Of a stretch of 64,000 nt of DNA, positions 42,651-53,546 are shown piece by piece. The number at the start of each line of letters is the position of its first letter. Position 1 is the stretch's first letter. The stretch is taken from NCBI GenBank assembly GCA_964019695.1, contig OZ026516.1:102982368-103046367 (forward strand), in the 5' to 3' direction. This DNA comes from Loripinus fragilis. Taxonomy: Eukaryota > Mollusca > Bivalvia > Lucinida > Lucinidae. A program made the translations under genes and the position numbers. The notes under the pieces are model-generated. The model saw only the letters and a program-made list of their open reading frames with translations, was not told where the DNA came from and searched no databases.

Positions 42651-43709
42651 TCAAGATGAAACAGTTTCCTTGCTTTTTGTTCTGCGTATAGTTCTGCGTA
42701 TAGTATGTCGTAATATAGTTGTTTTTCTACTGTCCTTAATATATGGATCAGTAGCAGCCAGGCGACTGAAATTGATATCACACCTGCAAGTTAGTATACA
42801 TGTGAACGCCTTCCTAAACCGTCTGTTTATTAATCCATATACAACCCAGTCCATAGTAGAATTAAGCAAGCCCAGTAACGTCGCCCAGTTTCTTGCCCTT
42901 TCTAGGTTTGTCGAGTGGTAAAAGGTTGATGTTATAACAATCACTACATATGGTGCCCAGCATATAACAAATAAACCGAACACAATCATCATGAGCCATG
43001 TTCGCTTTGCATATTTTTGTATTCTTTTGTTTTCAACTGACGTCATTGTCTTTTTCAGCTGACATAGTGTAGTTTTCATCACACAACCATACATGATAAA
43101 ACTTGCCAAAAGCGTGACAACCAACAAGCCGTGAATCACTAGATGATAACATTTGGTGTAAATGAACTTTGGTGTACAGGGCATAGGAAAAGACCATGTC
43201 TGTTTCAGTCCAAAGAGAGGCAACGATGACACTGTCACAATAATAATCCATATGATGACCACGATCAGATATAGAATCCGTCTTGTAAATCTTCTTGCGT
43301 ACCACAGTGGACAGCAAATCACAGTAAATCGTTCCAATGACATAACGAAATTGTTAAGTACGCTTGCACCGAGCAAGCAAACATACAGTGATAGTTCCAA
43401 TACACAATACCACGTGTTACTTGTCACCACATGGCAAAATATGTTGGCAATGTCAAATGGTATCAAAATTCCTCCAACAAAGAGGTCAGCTATTGCTAAA
43501 TTAGCAATAAGAATGTTGCTACGGCTGCGAAGTGTGGGGAACTTTGCAATGCTCATGAGTATAAGTATATTTCCAAGAATTGTTGGAACAATCAGGATGA
43601 TTTCCAATATTACATGTGTATACAGATCTTCGAAAAATACGCCGGATCCTTGGAATTCTTTTATAAGCGAGGAATTTATGAATTCCCTGTTGCCATAGTC
43701 CCTGATCAT
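42651..43709 (-). CDS. Class A (rhodopsin-like) G-protein-coupled receptor, single coding exon
   Basis: 352 codons, ATG at 43709, TGA at 42651-42653. Seven hydrophobic helices are visible (about residues 33-55, 66-92, 103-125, 144-166, 188-212, 236-262, 273-295). Class A landmarks: GN (Asn47) in TM1, NLAIAD (Asp75) in TM2, Cys102 at the start of TM3 with Cys178/187 in loop 2 as disulfide partner, ERF (126-128) in place of DRY, CWAPY (250-254) in TM6, and NSTMDWVVYG (283-292) as a D..Y form of NPxxY, followed by an NRRFRKAF helix 8. The C-tail has a short duplication (TIRRTIRRTK) that mirrors a 12-bp DNA repeat. It should signal through heterotrimeric G proteins at the plasma membrane; the ligand cannot be told from sequence. 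There is no signal peptide, and the N-terminus is short, with one N-glycosylation site (NSS, 12-14). A 66-bp tandem duplication covers its start codon. Confidence 0.92.
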   Translation of the reverse strand: MIRDYGNREFINSSLIKEFQGSGVFFEDLYTHVILEIILIVPTILGNILILMSIAKFPTLRSRSNILIANLAIADLFVGGILIPFDIANIFCHVVTSNTWYCVLELSLYVCLLGASVLNNFVMSLERFTVICCPLWYARRFTRRILYLIVVIIWIIIVTVSSLPLFGLKQTWSFPMPCTPKFIYTKCYHLVIHGLLVVTLLASFIMYGCVMKTTLCQLKKTMTSVENKRIQKYAKRTWLMMIVFGLFVICWAPYVVIVITSTFYHSTNLERARNWATLLGLLNSTMDWVVYGLINRRFRKAFTCILTCRCDINFSRLAATDPYIKDSRKTTILRHTIRRTIRRTKSKETVSS

Positions 43710-43794
43710 AGTCTAATACTGTGCGAATATAAGCGAGGAATTTATGAATTCCCTGTTGCCATAGTCCCTGATCATAGTCTAATACTGTGCGAAT
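43663..43794 (-). repeat. 66-bp perfect tandem duplication over the GPCR start codon
   Basis: Units 43663-43728 and 43729-43794 are identical: ATAAGCGAGGAATTTATGAA, TTCCCTGTTGCCATAGTCCC, TGATCATAGTCTAATACTGT, GCGAAT. The upstream (right-hand) copy creates a second ATG at 43775 in the same frame as the receptor. That frame encodes 20 codons, stops at TAG (43715-43713), and is followed by one codon and then the receptor ATG. Confidence 0.95.
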
Positions 43795-43848
43795 ATGCTT
43801 AATTAGTCTACTGCACATACTCCTGTTGTATAAAACAATGCATGCGCG

Positions 43849-44172
43849 GATCCAGAAAGTTTTGTCAGAGGGGTCAAACTCTGATGACGTTTGTTTTTGG
43901 TGTGTTTTTTGTGATAACGTTTTTTATATAGGTAAATGAGGGGAGGGAGGACCCAAATACCACTAAACGCGGGCCATTATTGGCCCGCCAGCGAAACGCC
44001 ATTCAAATGCCGTTTCGCTGGCGGGCCAATGATGGCCCAGCATTGAATGCTGGCTTTGTAGCTTTGTGATTTTCCAGGGGATCCGAACTAGTATTGCAAA
44101 GAAACCCTGTATTTTAAGGTATTTCAGAGGAGGTCCAAACTGCCCCCCCCCCCCTCTGGATCCGCGCATGCA
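43849..44172. mobile_element. MITE with TGCATGCGCGGATCCAGA ends, copy 2
   Basis: 324 bp with perfect 18-bp inverted ends (TGCATGCGCGGATCCAGA). It contains a long internal hairpin (CGGGCCATTATTGGCCCGCC, then AGCGAAACGCCATT against its inverse) and a poly-C run just inside the right end. It sits about 140 bp upstream of the GPCR start, where promoter or 5' UTR sequence is expected. Confidence 0.88.
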
Positions 44173-44237
44173 ATAGATTTGTTTACACCTCAAGGCCATC
44201 AGCTGCATCAACCTAAGGGGCAGCCAATGTCGGCTCA

Positions 44238-44705
44238 AGCCCCAGTCACACACACTTACGGATTCTGTGGATGGTGCTTATAGCCCGTCTGTATCTATCC
44301 CTTCAATCAATACATTCAAAGTGTCCCCAAAGATCTGCACGGTGGCGGATCCAGGGGGGTTCCCCGCCACAAATTGAAAATGAATTAATTTGGTCTCAAA
44401 TTATTTCATTTACATAAATTAGATTGGTCTCAGACCAAATTATTTAATTTTCATGGGATATTCAAGAAAAATTAGATAAAATCAGAAAATCGACGCCACA
44501 CCTTTATACCTATAAAAAACATTTCCAGAAATCCTGGGTCCGCCCCTGCTGATGTGTTTGTTTCATCCGCACCCAAATTTTGATAAATTTAGAATAACGC
44601 GGACGGAGGAGTAAAAACGTAATGAACCAGTAATGTAGGCATTCAAACCCTCAACCGATGCTAATACGTAAACGTATTGTACTGTATCTGCATAGTTTTA
44701 GATAT
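44238..44705. mobile_element. Degraded copy of the TGCCCCAGTCACACACACAC element, with an insert
   Basis: AGCCCCAGTCACACACACTT ACGGATTCTG matches the end of the element at 48310. After a foreign segment (44343-44549) it resumes with CGCACCCAAATTTTGATAAA and ACGCGGACGGA...CGTAATG, as in the complete copy. The insert has GGCGGATCCAGG / CCTGGGTCCGCC ends and so is probably another small transposon. Confidence 0.7.
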
Positions 44706-45545
44706 TAATTTCTGTGTCTTTCGAAATTGTCTTTCTGTAAAACTTGTTTTTATATGAACAACTTCCTGCTGTTCCAGTCTGACCAGCAACTTCTACATGT
44801 TATTATATTCACAATTTATAACCACATGTACATTTCATCTCCAAAATCAATACTTCAACAAGGATTTTGTCAAGGCTGATTTCACATCCTTAATTTGTTG
44901 AGCTGTGCGATTTCAAATGTGAAAACTCAGTCATGTATATTTCCAATTTTCTCAGCGGCATTTCGTATGCTATGTTAATCCGAAGCCCAGGGCCCGGAAT
45001 TACAATGCCTCCTTAAAGTTAAGCAAAACTTAAGTTAGGTATTGATATTTCAACATGCTATATTAAATGCTAAATAAATTGCCTGGATCGACGTGGTCAA
45101 AGATATCATTGTAGTCTTCAGAAAAATTAAAACTCTTTTTTTTTATTATTTAAATCAGTTTTAAATGTTATTTTTCGCATCCTGAAAAATCAATACTTAA
45201 CTTAAGAATCCATTAACTGTAAGGAGGCATTGTATTCCGGGCCCTGATATCCAAGCCAGGTTTAATTACCATAATGAGAGATTTAACAAATATCGTGATT
45301 TGCTGGTCAACTTCGCTGAATGCCGCCAAATGTCGAATCTAAATGTTTACAAGAAATTTATAACGTTTGCCGATATGATCCTCTAAGAGTTTGCTTGATC
45401 CATTCCCATTTCTTCTCGAACGACAAGTGCATGTCTAGAATATACGATAATCCATTTTAATATTTCATACTCATACGAATATATGCTTCCACAGAAAAAA
45501 AATGCAATTGCAATAGTTAATTATGAAGACAGTAGAAATCGTGAG
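44706..45545. other. Non-genic stretch
   Basis: A weak inverted pair flanks about 44995-45245: GGGCCCGGAATTACAATGCC TCCTTA against TAAGGAGGCATTGTATTCCG GGCCC. This is probably the two ends of a 250-bp hairpin MITE (AAGTTAAGCAAAACTTAAGT inside). No gene. Confidence 0.55.
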
Positions 45546-46825
45546 GAACTACGAGATCAAGAGAAAACCTGACTGTTGCATGCGCTGACCAGCCTGCGAA
45601 TCAACACAGTCTGATCAGTGCCTTTAAAATTCGAGTTCTGATAAGTATTATCATTCCAATAGTTACACGCAAAATTTCGATATTCCAGCCAGTCTTTGCA
45701 GCTGAACAGGCTGGTTTGTTTGATCCTTACCTGGTCGCTAACCACGAAGATAGGTTTTCTGGCGAGTCGGTCCAAATAAAGTTAACCAAAATGGGTTTTG
45801 ACGGTGAGGGACCGATTTTCCTCGAATATTTTCACGAGAAAAACTCATTATGCCATTAAACCATTGAATCACCAAAGACACAGAACAGTCTGCGCACCTA
45901 CACAGGCTAATCAGCGTCTTTGTTTGATTTGATTCTTTACGTTCCATCAACAATATTTCAATTAAACAGGGACGGGTCTTCCTGGGTTGAACCAGTACTA
46001 AACAAGGATAATTGTGTCTTGCTCAAGGACCACAACGCAGTGACGCCGGTGGGGCTCGAACCCGCGGCCCCTCGGTTTCTAGTCAAGTACTCTACCACTG
46101 AGCCTCCTTCCGGCAGCGTCTTTGTTGTTCGCCGTCTTGATCAAAAATCAAAATTTTCCAATGGCTGAACCAAAACACCTTTACTTTGCGATATGACCGA
46201 TTCCTGCAACTTGGCATGACCTGAGATTCGTTATCAACTTGAAGATAAATCTGGGCCTTGACGCTAGAAAACCTGTCCTCGGGGGTTTGCGAACAACAAA
46301 GGTGCAGACCAGCCTGCGCATCGGCGCATTCTGATCAGCGCCTTAGTTATTCGCTTTTTGGAAAGTATCATATCTAGACTTGCTACGAACGATTTTTTTT
46401 ATTTTCTAGCTAGTATCTGTAGCTGAGCAGGCTGGTTTGAATCTCACTTCGTCAGAAACCCCGAAAACAGGTTTTCTCATGTCGCGGCCCAACCAATGCT
46501 GGTACATGCACCATTCTTGTACTAAAGGTCAGTTTGAGCCAGGCCGGGACACAGTAAAATGTACATATTGGCATGTGCATCCTCCGCTGAGCCTCCAAAC
46601 GACCAAACCTGTTTTAGAGGTATTTCCGACAATGTGCGATTCGAACCAGCCTGCTCAGCTACATAGACTAGCTAAAAAATTGAAATGTCGCTTGTAGCAA
46701 GCTAGATATAATACTTTTCCAATACGCGAACAAAAGCGCTGATCAGACTGCACGAATGCGCAGGCTGGTCTGCGCCTTTGTGTCCACAAGCCTTGAAAGA
46801 CAGTTTTCTCGCATCGAGGCCCTGC
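45546..46825. repeat. Cluster of GACCAGCCTGCGCATC / CTGATCAG MITE-like repeats, one split by a SINE
   Basis: Three main copies: 45548-45775, 46262-46490 and, inverted, 46605-46822. They share GAGAAAACCTG-type ends, GACCAGCCTGCG, CAG.CTGATCAG.GCCTT and GCTGAGCAGGCTGGTTTG. A fourth degraded copy (about 45780-46200) carries the SINE at 45923-46113. Confidence 0.65.
45923..46113 (-). mobile_element. tRNA-derived SINE, copy 3
   Basis: 191 bp bounded by the target duplication CAGCGTCTTTG (45912-45922 and 46114-46124). On the minus strand: GGCTCAGTGGTAGAGTACTT (A box), GCGGGTTCGAGCCCCAC (B box), CCAGGAAGACCCGTCCCTGT and tail TTGATGGAACGTAAAGAATC AAATCAAAC. Confidence 0.88.
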
Positions 46826-46829
46826 TTTG

Positions 46830-47805
46830 ACAAAGTCACTGGAACTGTCATATTTTTGGTCTTAAATTGTAATTTTTGACAATATGTTTATTCGATTATT
46901 TATTTTAGCTATGTTAAGCTTTTTCTTTTAGAAATACGATGCACAGTACAAAACTGTTAAGAAGATATGTCACTGTTTTAAATAGCCTTTGAAAGGTCAA
47001 GGTCACAGAAGCAAGAAATTAACATACTCGTAATTTCGTAAATCAGCTACTTTACCAATAGTTAAGTCAATTTCACCATAATTCAGTGTGATATTGTTTT
47101 CGGCGGCAAAGCCGCCGTTTCTGATGTCACTTTAGACCTTCTTTTTGTAAATTATTCACCAATCAGGAGTATTCTTATATTGTAATATTCATCACACCAG
47201 ATAGAAAAATATACTCCCATTGGCTATACGATCTTAATATAGATGCAATCAAACTTGAAAAACTACATGTAAATGGCAGAGAATCAGTCTGTGAACTGGT
47301 TCTTAAAATGCTCAAGCAGTTCCCGACCTTAATCTCGAATATAGGTCAACCCCCGCTGTACAGAATTTGTAAATTGCTTTATCATCACTCTTTGCATGCC
47401 TTGCGTAATTGCACATACCTGTAGTAAGGATGTACATTATAAAATAACTCACTAAATTCTAAAGCAAATATTTGTAAATTTTCCAAGTCCCATATCAAAT
47501 GTGGTGTACACGATTATAGTCTGTTTCATAAGTTACGACGGTATTCTATTTCGAAACAAATTTAAATTTGTTCCATTACAATGGCGTAATATTCAGCGCA
47601 AATTAGCGAGTAACCTTTGGGTTCAGGCGAGTAAAATACCTGTTAATCTTGCCCTGACTGGCAAATACAAATCTTTAATCATTATCTGCGTCTATTTTGC
47701 AGTCCTCGCTGATTGGCTTTTTACTGTCCCTAGCCGATTCATCTTTAGATTTAAACTGTTTCACGAGAAAATTATGAGTAGTAAATTGCCCAGCCAGCAT
47801 CTCAG
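46830..47805. other. Non-genic stretch
   Basis: It contains a small palindrome, CGGCGGCAAAGCCGCCG, at about 47101-47117. The plus ORF 47501-47839 (112 codons) is hydrophobic in part but matches nothing and runs into a hairpin repeat; I do not call it a gene. Confidence 0.4.
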
Positions 47806-47807
47806 GC

Positions 47808-47866
47808 CTCTATCGGCCCACCAGCGAAACGCCATCTGAATGGCGTTTCGCTGACGGGCCGATAGT
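47808..47866. repeat. Hairpin CTATCGGCCC.CCAGCGAAACGCCAT
   Basis: CTATCGGCCCACCAGCGAAA CGCCAT pairs with ATGGCGTTTCGCTGACGGGC CGATAG over a 5-nt loop. The CAGCGAAACGCCATTC core is the same as in the MITEs at 25.8 and 44.0 kb. Confidence 0.8.
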
Positions 47867-47867
47867 T

Positions 47868-48047
47868 TGTTTGGTGCTACCCTTGTGGGTCATTAGCGTC
47901 AGACGGTATTATACTAAACATGATGTGGATGGAAAAGGTAAAAAATTGTAAAATAAAATAAAAGGAATGATAATGATGAGTTTGTATAGTGAAAATAAGT
48001 TGCAATACGATTGTTGATAGGAGAGACCACGTACAATATCTGACAGT
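47868..48047 (-). mobile_element. 3' UTR of the RNase H LINE, distal half of a split copy
   Basis: Matches 63015-63196: CTTGTGGGTCAT.AGCGTCAG, CTAAACATGATG, GATGGAAAA.GTAAAAA, AAATAAAAGGAATGAT, GAGAGACCACGTACAATATC TGACAGT. The match stops at 48047 and resumes at 50452. Confidence 0.88.
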
Positions 48048-48309
48048 TGTAGTATGGCCGATGCCCTTTTCTTTGATCATTGCTGATGTTTAAATCAGAC
48101 ACTCTAGAATAACGACGAAGGAGGAGCTTAAAGGTATAGTAAATTGAGCAATAATACTGGTACCACTAATTATGATACTCTCCAGGGGTCATACTGGACA
48201 GATCAAAGGCTAATCTTTATGAGGTGATTATGACTTCCTTACAGGGGGCAATAAAGTGGTCCCATGAAGGGATTAGGTATTTTCTGATAAAATATTGATC
48301 TTTATCTTA

Positions 48310-50072
48310 TGCCCCAGTCACACACACACTTACGGACTCTGCGGATGGTACGTAAAGCCCGTCCGCAACTATCCGTTCATTCCGTAACGATACGTATCGC
48401 ATCCGCAGAGAACGTTACAGTTCGTATCTTATCCGCAACTTACCGCAAGGCCATTTCCATCCGCGCCCAAATTTTGAAAATTATCAAAAAAGTTCTGCGG
48501 ATGAAAACAACGCAATGATGCGTAACGCTAGGCAAGAATACGTAATTATTCGTATCCTATCCGTATCTTATTCGCATCTAAACGTATCAAAACCTATCAT
48601 TCCGCAGTCGACCCAAAGTTGCGGACTGGTACGGTTTCATTCGGGTCGTTAACTTTAGTAAGGCTTAGTTACTTATCGCATTCGGCGTATTTTACCTATA
48701 CACGCAGATCGTTGCGGATAGTTGCAAATGGTTGATTTCATATGCGGATAAATACGTATTGTTACGACCCCTTAGGTGGATGATGAAGCCCCTTGCTACA
48801 GCGCCTCTGGAACAGGAGAGTTAGTATCCTAGGTCAGGTGTGGTGCTTGATTGTATCGATTCCTGATCTTTGCCCTCTTTCTTACTCTCAACTATCGTCT
48901 GTCTCGTGCCAGACGATGTGTTGAAAATGCCTTCGGTATACTGGTCATAGGGGCTAAAATAATATCGTGAGAAAGTGTATGCAGAAAAGACCGAATGTTC
49001 TAAGACTTAAAACATAGATAGTTCATGTATTATCTGATTATTGCATTTAATATATGAGATGATAATAAATTGATAATGTGTGAGGCTCTGCCAAGGATGT
49101 TATCATTTATCATTAAAATGGAATATAGTTCAATAATTTGTGATCGCAAATGCAATATTCTATTTATCATATGACATATTTGCTTTTGCATGTATAGAGA
49201 TAAAAGTCCTAACTGTCAAGAATCTTACCTAATATTGCTCAAAAACCGTCATAAAGCAGCGTATGTGTAACTTATTTGTATATTATTTAATCTACAAATG
49301 GATTATCATGTGAGCCAGTGCATGTGGTATGTGCGCCTACAAAGGCTCTGATCAGCCTGCGCATACGCGCAGTCTGATCAGAGCCTTTGCTAGTAGCTTG
49401 AATATTCTATGAGTGTAAAGCTACTAACTGAACATCTTTTGGGGGTTCTATGCTTAAACGGATTCTGCACAGGCTATTCTGAGTCTACACTTGTCAAAAT
49501 GCCACAGTATTGGAAATCACATATAGCGGCTCATATTATTTGCATGGCCTCTTCTTAGATTATGTGTCATCTGCGTCTACAGTACCCGCTGTCTCTTGCT
49601 GACTATGTCGGAGGCCTAGGAACTGTTTAGACTAATAGTTGTCATCCTGTTGAGGTTGAGAGTGTGCCTTCTAGAGACAATGCTTCTTATTTGCTGCTTC
49701 TTCTTTCCAGGCATAATGTTTTAAAAAAAATGGGGTGAAAAGTGTCACAATCAGATCCACTAAGTATACGCAATAGTCCGCATCTAAAGGCATCTATTCG
49801 CATTTACTCGTATCTAAACGTAAGGGAAGGTAATGAAAGGGATGTAGTCCGTATCTATTGGTATCTGTCCGCATTGTGTCGGTTCAATGGAACGCATCAA
49901 TCCGCTGGCATTCGCATTTATCCGCAATGATCCGTTACTACCCGCAACTATAGGTAACTGCGTCTTGCAAACGCATCAAGATATTAGGCCACGCCCTCAT
50001 TTTTCTGCGGACGACTGCGGTTTGATGCGAAACTCTCCGTAAGAGTCCGTAAGTGTGTGTGTGACTGGGGCA
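48310..50072. mobile_element. 1763-bp PIF/Harbinger-like non-autonomous element
   Basis: Perfect 31-bp inverted ends beginning TGCCCCAGTCACACACACAC and ending ACGGACTCT, flanked by TTA on both sides (48307-48309 and 50073-50075). TTA/TAA target duplications are typical of PIF/Harbinger elements. The subterminal 250 bp at each end are crowded with short CCGCA, CCGTA and CGTAT(C) motifs. No transposase-like ORF. A MITE of the GAGCC..GACATGAGATTTCC family is nested at 49311-49533, and a dispersed repeat tail at 48829-48890. Confidence 0.82.
49311..49533. mobile_element. MITE of the GAGCC..GACATGAGATTTCC family, nested copy
   Basis: TGAGCCAGTGCATG.GGTATG at the left, ATTGGAAATCACATATAGCG GCTCA at the right. 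The interior AAGGCTCTGATCAGCCTGCG and GCGCAGTCTGATCAGAGCCT forms the family hairpin. It lies inside the Harbinger-like element. Confidence 0.7.
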
Positions 50073-50381
50073 TTAGTGAAAGAAACTGTGTTGTATATAG
50101 GTAAGTCCCCTCTTGAGGCCCCTTTAAGTTTGTGAGATACTGAAACAGTCCCTTATCAGAAAAGTCACTAATGATTCCATATATCACAAACTATATGTCT
50201 TTAAAACCGTACTCTAACTTCCAATTTTAGTTAAACAGCGATGTAGGCGGGAACGACAAGTTAACCCGTAGGTAAATGTAATATAATTGACAGCTTAGGC
50301 CGGATGCTGGGAGGAGCGAGTGTAAATTTCGTCAGGCGTCAGTAACACGTGTTTATTTGCGCCTGCGCCATACTACAAGCT

Positions 50382-50446
50382 AGATAAAGGATTCTTCCTC
50401 GGCTTTCTGTTTAAACAAGAAAGCCTCGGAAAAGCATCCTTTATCT
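50382..50446. repeat. Palindrome AGATAAAGGAT..TCGGCTTTCT
   Basis: AGATAAAGGATTCTTCCTCG GCTTTCTG against CAAGAAAGCCTCGGAAAAGC ATCCTTTATCT, with a TTTAAA centre; about 28-bp arms with a few mismatches. It sits at the right edge of the insertion that splits the LINE 3' UTR. Confidence 0.75.
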
Positions 50447-50451
50447 ATTAC

Positions 50452-50586
50452 TTTCAAAGAGCTATTCAGATAACTGTACATGTTCCTTAACTGAACAGAA
50501 TACAACATAATACAATCTGTATTATGGTCTGATACAAATGTAAAACAAAACATGATTTTAAAAATAACAATTAGATTTTGTTAAAT
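50452..50586 (-). mobile_element. 3' UTR of the RNase H LINE, proximal half of the split copy
   Basis: Matches 63196-63328: TTTCAAAGAGCTATTCAGAT, AACTGTACATGTTC, CTGTATTATGGTCTGATACA and AACAAAACATGATTTTAAAA. It includes the stop codon and only the last few codons of the ORF, so this copy was 5' truncated almost at the start of the UTR. Confidence 0.88.
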
Positions 50587-50589
50587 AGT

Positions 50590-52180
50590 GGCTGGATTTT
50601 ACGTGCTTACTGTGTGTCTATCAGTTTTGGAGTCTACATGTATTTTTCCCCGATTCTGGTTATGGAATGTTCTTTCCTGGTTTTCGGTTTCATTTCAGTT
50701 CATAAATTCATTGTCGAAATCCTCCGTTTTCTGGAAAAAAAATACTTAAAATATTGTTCTCAATCCCTTGCTGGTGAAGTGCCTAAAATTAAAAAAAAAA
50801 AGTTCAGATGGATATGGCTCAGCGAAAAGAGATAGATAATTCGCAAAATCAAGCAAAAGATAGACCAGAAACATGACCACAACTTCCAAAATTTGCTAGT
50901 TTTAGATAGAACATCCTATCCCAGCATGCAAAGGGGTAGAAGGGGATTTCGTCTAAACCCAACAAATTTGGCAGTGTTAAAATTGTCAGTATTTGAGGCT
51001 GAATATCGCGCCTTTCCTTGGCGTTAATACGCATTTTTCATATTTTATGTCTTATGTTGCTAGTAATTCCACCCACACTGGGGTCCTCGCTTTTCGATCT
51101 TGGTGTGTATCTTCAATATACATAAGAAAAGGCATTACTTTCGCTGTTTATTATCTCTAACCTTGACATTTGATTTTTCTAACAGTTGACTACACACCAG
51201 GTGAAAATAAAATATAAGGCATGAGCCAATCTATCCGAGTTAAATGACCTTGGTCTTAACCTTGACCATAAAGGTACTTTGTAGAAGTAAAGCTTTTCAG
51301 TTGTATGTGTGTCTGCTTTTGTTTATGTCGTTTGTTTTGGGGTTGTTGCTTTTTAGTCTTTGATCGGAGGTAAATCCCTGATATTGTATCTGGCTGGTAA
51401 GGCGCGTCGTTGAATCATAATTGGTTAAACCCGTTTGAGCCTTGCGTCCTTTTTTATGGGACATAGGCAAACAGTGCAGATCCAGATCAGCCATCGCATA
51501 GTGCGATGTCTAATCAGGATCTTCACTGTTTGCTTACAGGATGTCTTATTAAAATTAAAAAAATACCATCAACACCCCTAAAATTGCAAATGGACAGGTC
51601 CTACAGATAATGGTAGGCAAGTCCATTCGGCGTAAATGGGTTAATGATTTATTAGTGAAAAGCCATGCCAGTAATGCCGACTTATATTGGTCTCTGACCT
51701 GAACATAAGGCCCTATCCTCTGGAACTGAATAGTTTACTGGTGCTGTTACAAGTCAGGTTTTTCAGGATATTGAATAGTTACGAAAAATTGTTACGAGGT
51801 ATTATGGTGGGTGTCCGTTGATGGCCACACTTAAGAAAATTAGACCGAACCCATATGCCCTGCTTGAAGCAGTTATCGTTTGTTGCCGAAACCAATATTG
51901 ATTCACAAGCTCAGGTCTGAGAACGGAGATGTTCAATCTTGAATCCTAAATGGGACAGGATATACGTTTAGATGCAAACTAATGTAACTGAATCTGTATT
52001 GTAGCCTATAGATAAGTTAAAAGTGACGTAAAAGAGCGTACCAACCCTTGAATGTAATACAAGTTATACCGTTATTAACGGTAAAAAATACATTAATACC
52101 TAATAAAGGTTTTCAAAATACGGAAATATTATACCAAGCCGTCATAGCTCAGTCGGTTGAGCCGAGGCAAATATTTGTAT
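50590..52180. other. Non-genic stretch with a dispersed repeat
   Basis: 51436-51645 matches 6170-6385 (GGGACATAGGCAAACAGTGC, CACTGTTTGCTTACAGGATG T). 52138-52165 reads GCCGTCATAGCTCAGTCGGT TGAGC, a tRNA-like A-box head of a truncated SINE. No gene. Confidence 0.45.
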
Positions 52181-52184
52181 CTAT

Positions 52185-52560
52185 ATCATAGATAGATAGA
52201 TAGCTTTTATTTCCAAGTCCAAAAGGCTGTGAAGCCCATGAGGATACAAACAACATATACAATAAGATGACATCCTAACAGAGACAGTGAAAACAGTAAT
52301 AATCGTAATTTTAGCAGTGTGGATAGATATGATATATGTAGTTTTGACCTAATATTCTCAATTTCGTGGAGAAGGTGTTTAAAGTCCAAATTTTGATTGC
52401 AAGTTGGATATCTCATAGAGATAAATCCAACAAGCAACCACAACAGGTTTCTATAAACAGTTGGCTGTAGCCTGGATTGCCAGTATATCATATATATGTG
52501 AGGATGTGCATGATAGACTCTTTGATACAGTTCTATCAAGCGATTAAGGACACTCTTCTA
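52185..52560 (-). mobile_element. Probable LINE 3' end with (CTAT)n tail
   Basis: On the minus strand, a weakly coding-like stretch ends GGACTTGGAAATAAAAGCTA followed by TCTATCTATCTATGATATAG. A 3' UTR ending in AAATAAA and a short tandem tail is how many LINEs end. The 110-codon frame inside is not clearly a protein. Confidence 0.4.
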
Positions 52561-53460
52561 CTGGAGTGAAAAGTGCATGTTAACACTAAGTCAGGTATAT
52601 GTACAACGCACCACCTTATTGGGACATTGTTAGGTTATATTCCAGTAAAAATATTTTCTTACAAACAGTGTAGAAACCAGAACTGATCCTGATCAGCTGT
52701 TTTGTCAGAAGCCAGCTAGTCTGGATCTGTGCTGTTTTTTAAGACAAGATATCTGTGAAGAACACTCAAAGTGGGAGAGTGCTGCCTGGGGAGTGCTGGC
52801 AGTTGTTTCGTTGAAACCACTTCATATCCGCTTACCACATACAAATATAATAACTTCTATATAAAATATCTGCCATGCATGTGCACTTATTACTATCTTA
52901 AAGAGAATGCACTGTTACTATTCAACAAGGAGATTTCGACAGGGGGATATAATATGTATTAACACTTAATTTCAATATATCAGTAGATCCTTCACTTATT
53001 GAAAGTTATAACGGTTTTGGGATTTACCATAAACGACTTGTGGAATAGTAACTGTTTTTGTTTTTTTGCACATTTTATGTCAACCGGAACCTTTATCGAT
53101 TGGACTAATCCATTTCAGCTTTATGAGATATGTTGGATAGCATTTTACATTTTTTAATATTACATTTTGTTAACAAACAGTAAAGAATCTGATCGACGCT
53201 GCATCCTGCGACATCTGATCTGGTTATGTACTGTTTACCGATGTCCCACAAAGGACATGGGGCGAATATAGGTTAGGTAATCCCCCTTATGTAATTCTAT
53301 TATAGATATGGTGAGTGTAATAGTATAATAACAGTATAATAACAGGTGTGGTTTACAATTTGAAAGTAGCCTATCAAAGTAGATACAATAATCCAGTCCC
53401 GGCTCTTCAACTTATCGAAACGAAATATAAGTCGAAGAGTCATTGGGTACATGATCATGC
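52561..53460. other. Non-genic stretch
   Basis: Two degraded relatives of the CTGTTTGCT hairpin family (about 52660-52745 and 53165-53265). No gene. Confidence 0.4.
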
Positions 53461-53464
53461 CAAC

Positions 53465-53465
<1 letters not shown>

Positions 53466-53546
<81 letters not shown>
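53466..53546 (+). repeat. Poly-C plus (CT)n microsatellite
   Basis: CCCCCCCCCC followed by long CT/CTCTAT dinucleotide runs. The ORF through it (53348-53572) is a low-complexity artefact. Confidence 0.95.

Noticed and set aside
43162..43698. 178-codon plus-strand ORF
   Set aside because: Exact antisense of the GPCR, with no motif of its own.
47501..47839. 112-codon plus ORF
   Set aside because: No recognised domain, and its end lies in a hairpin repeat; probably chance.
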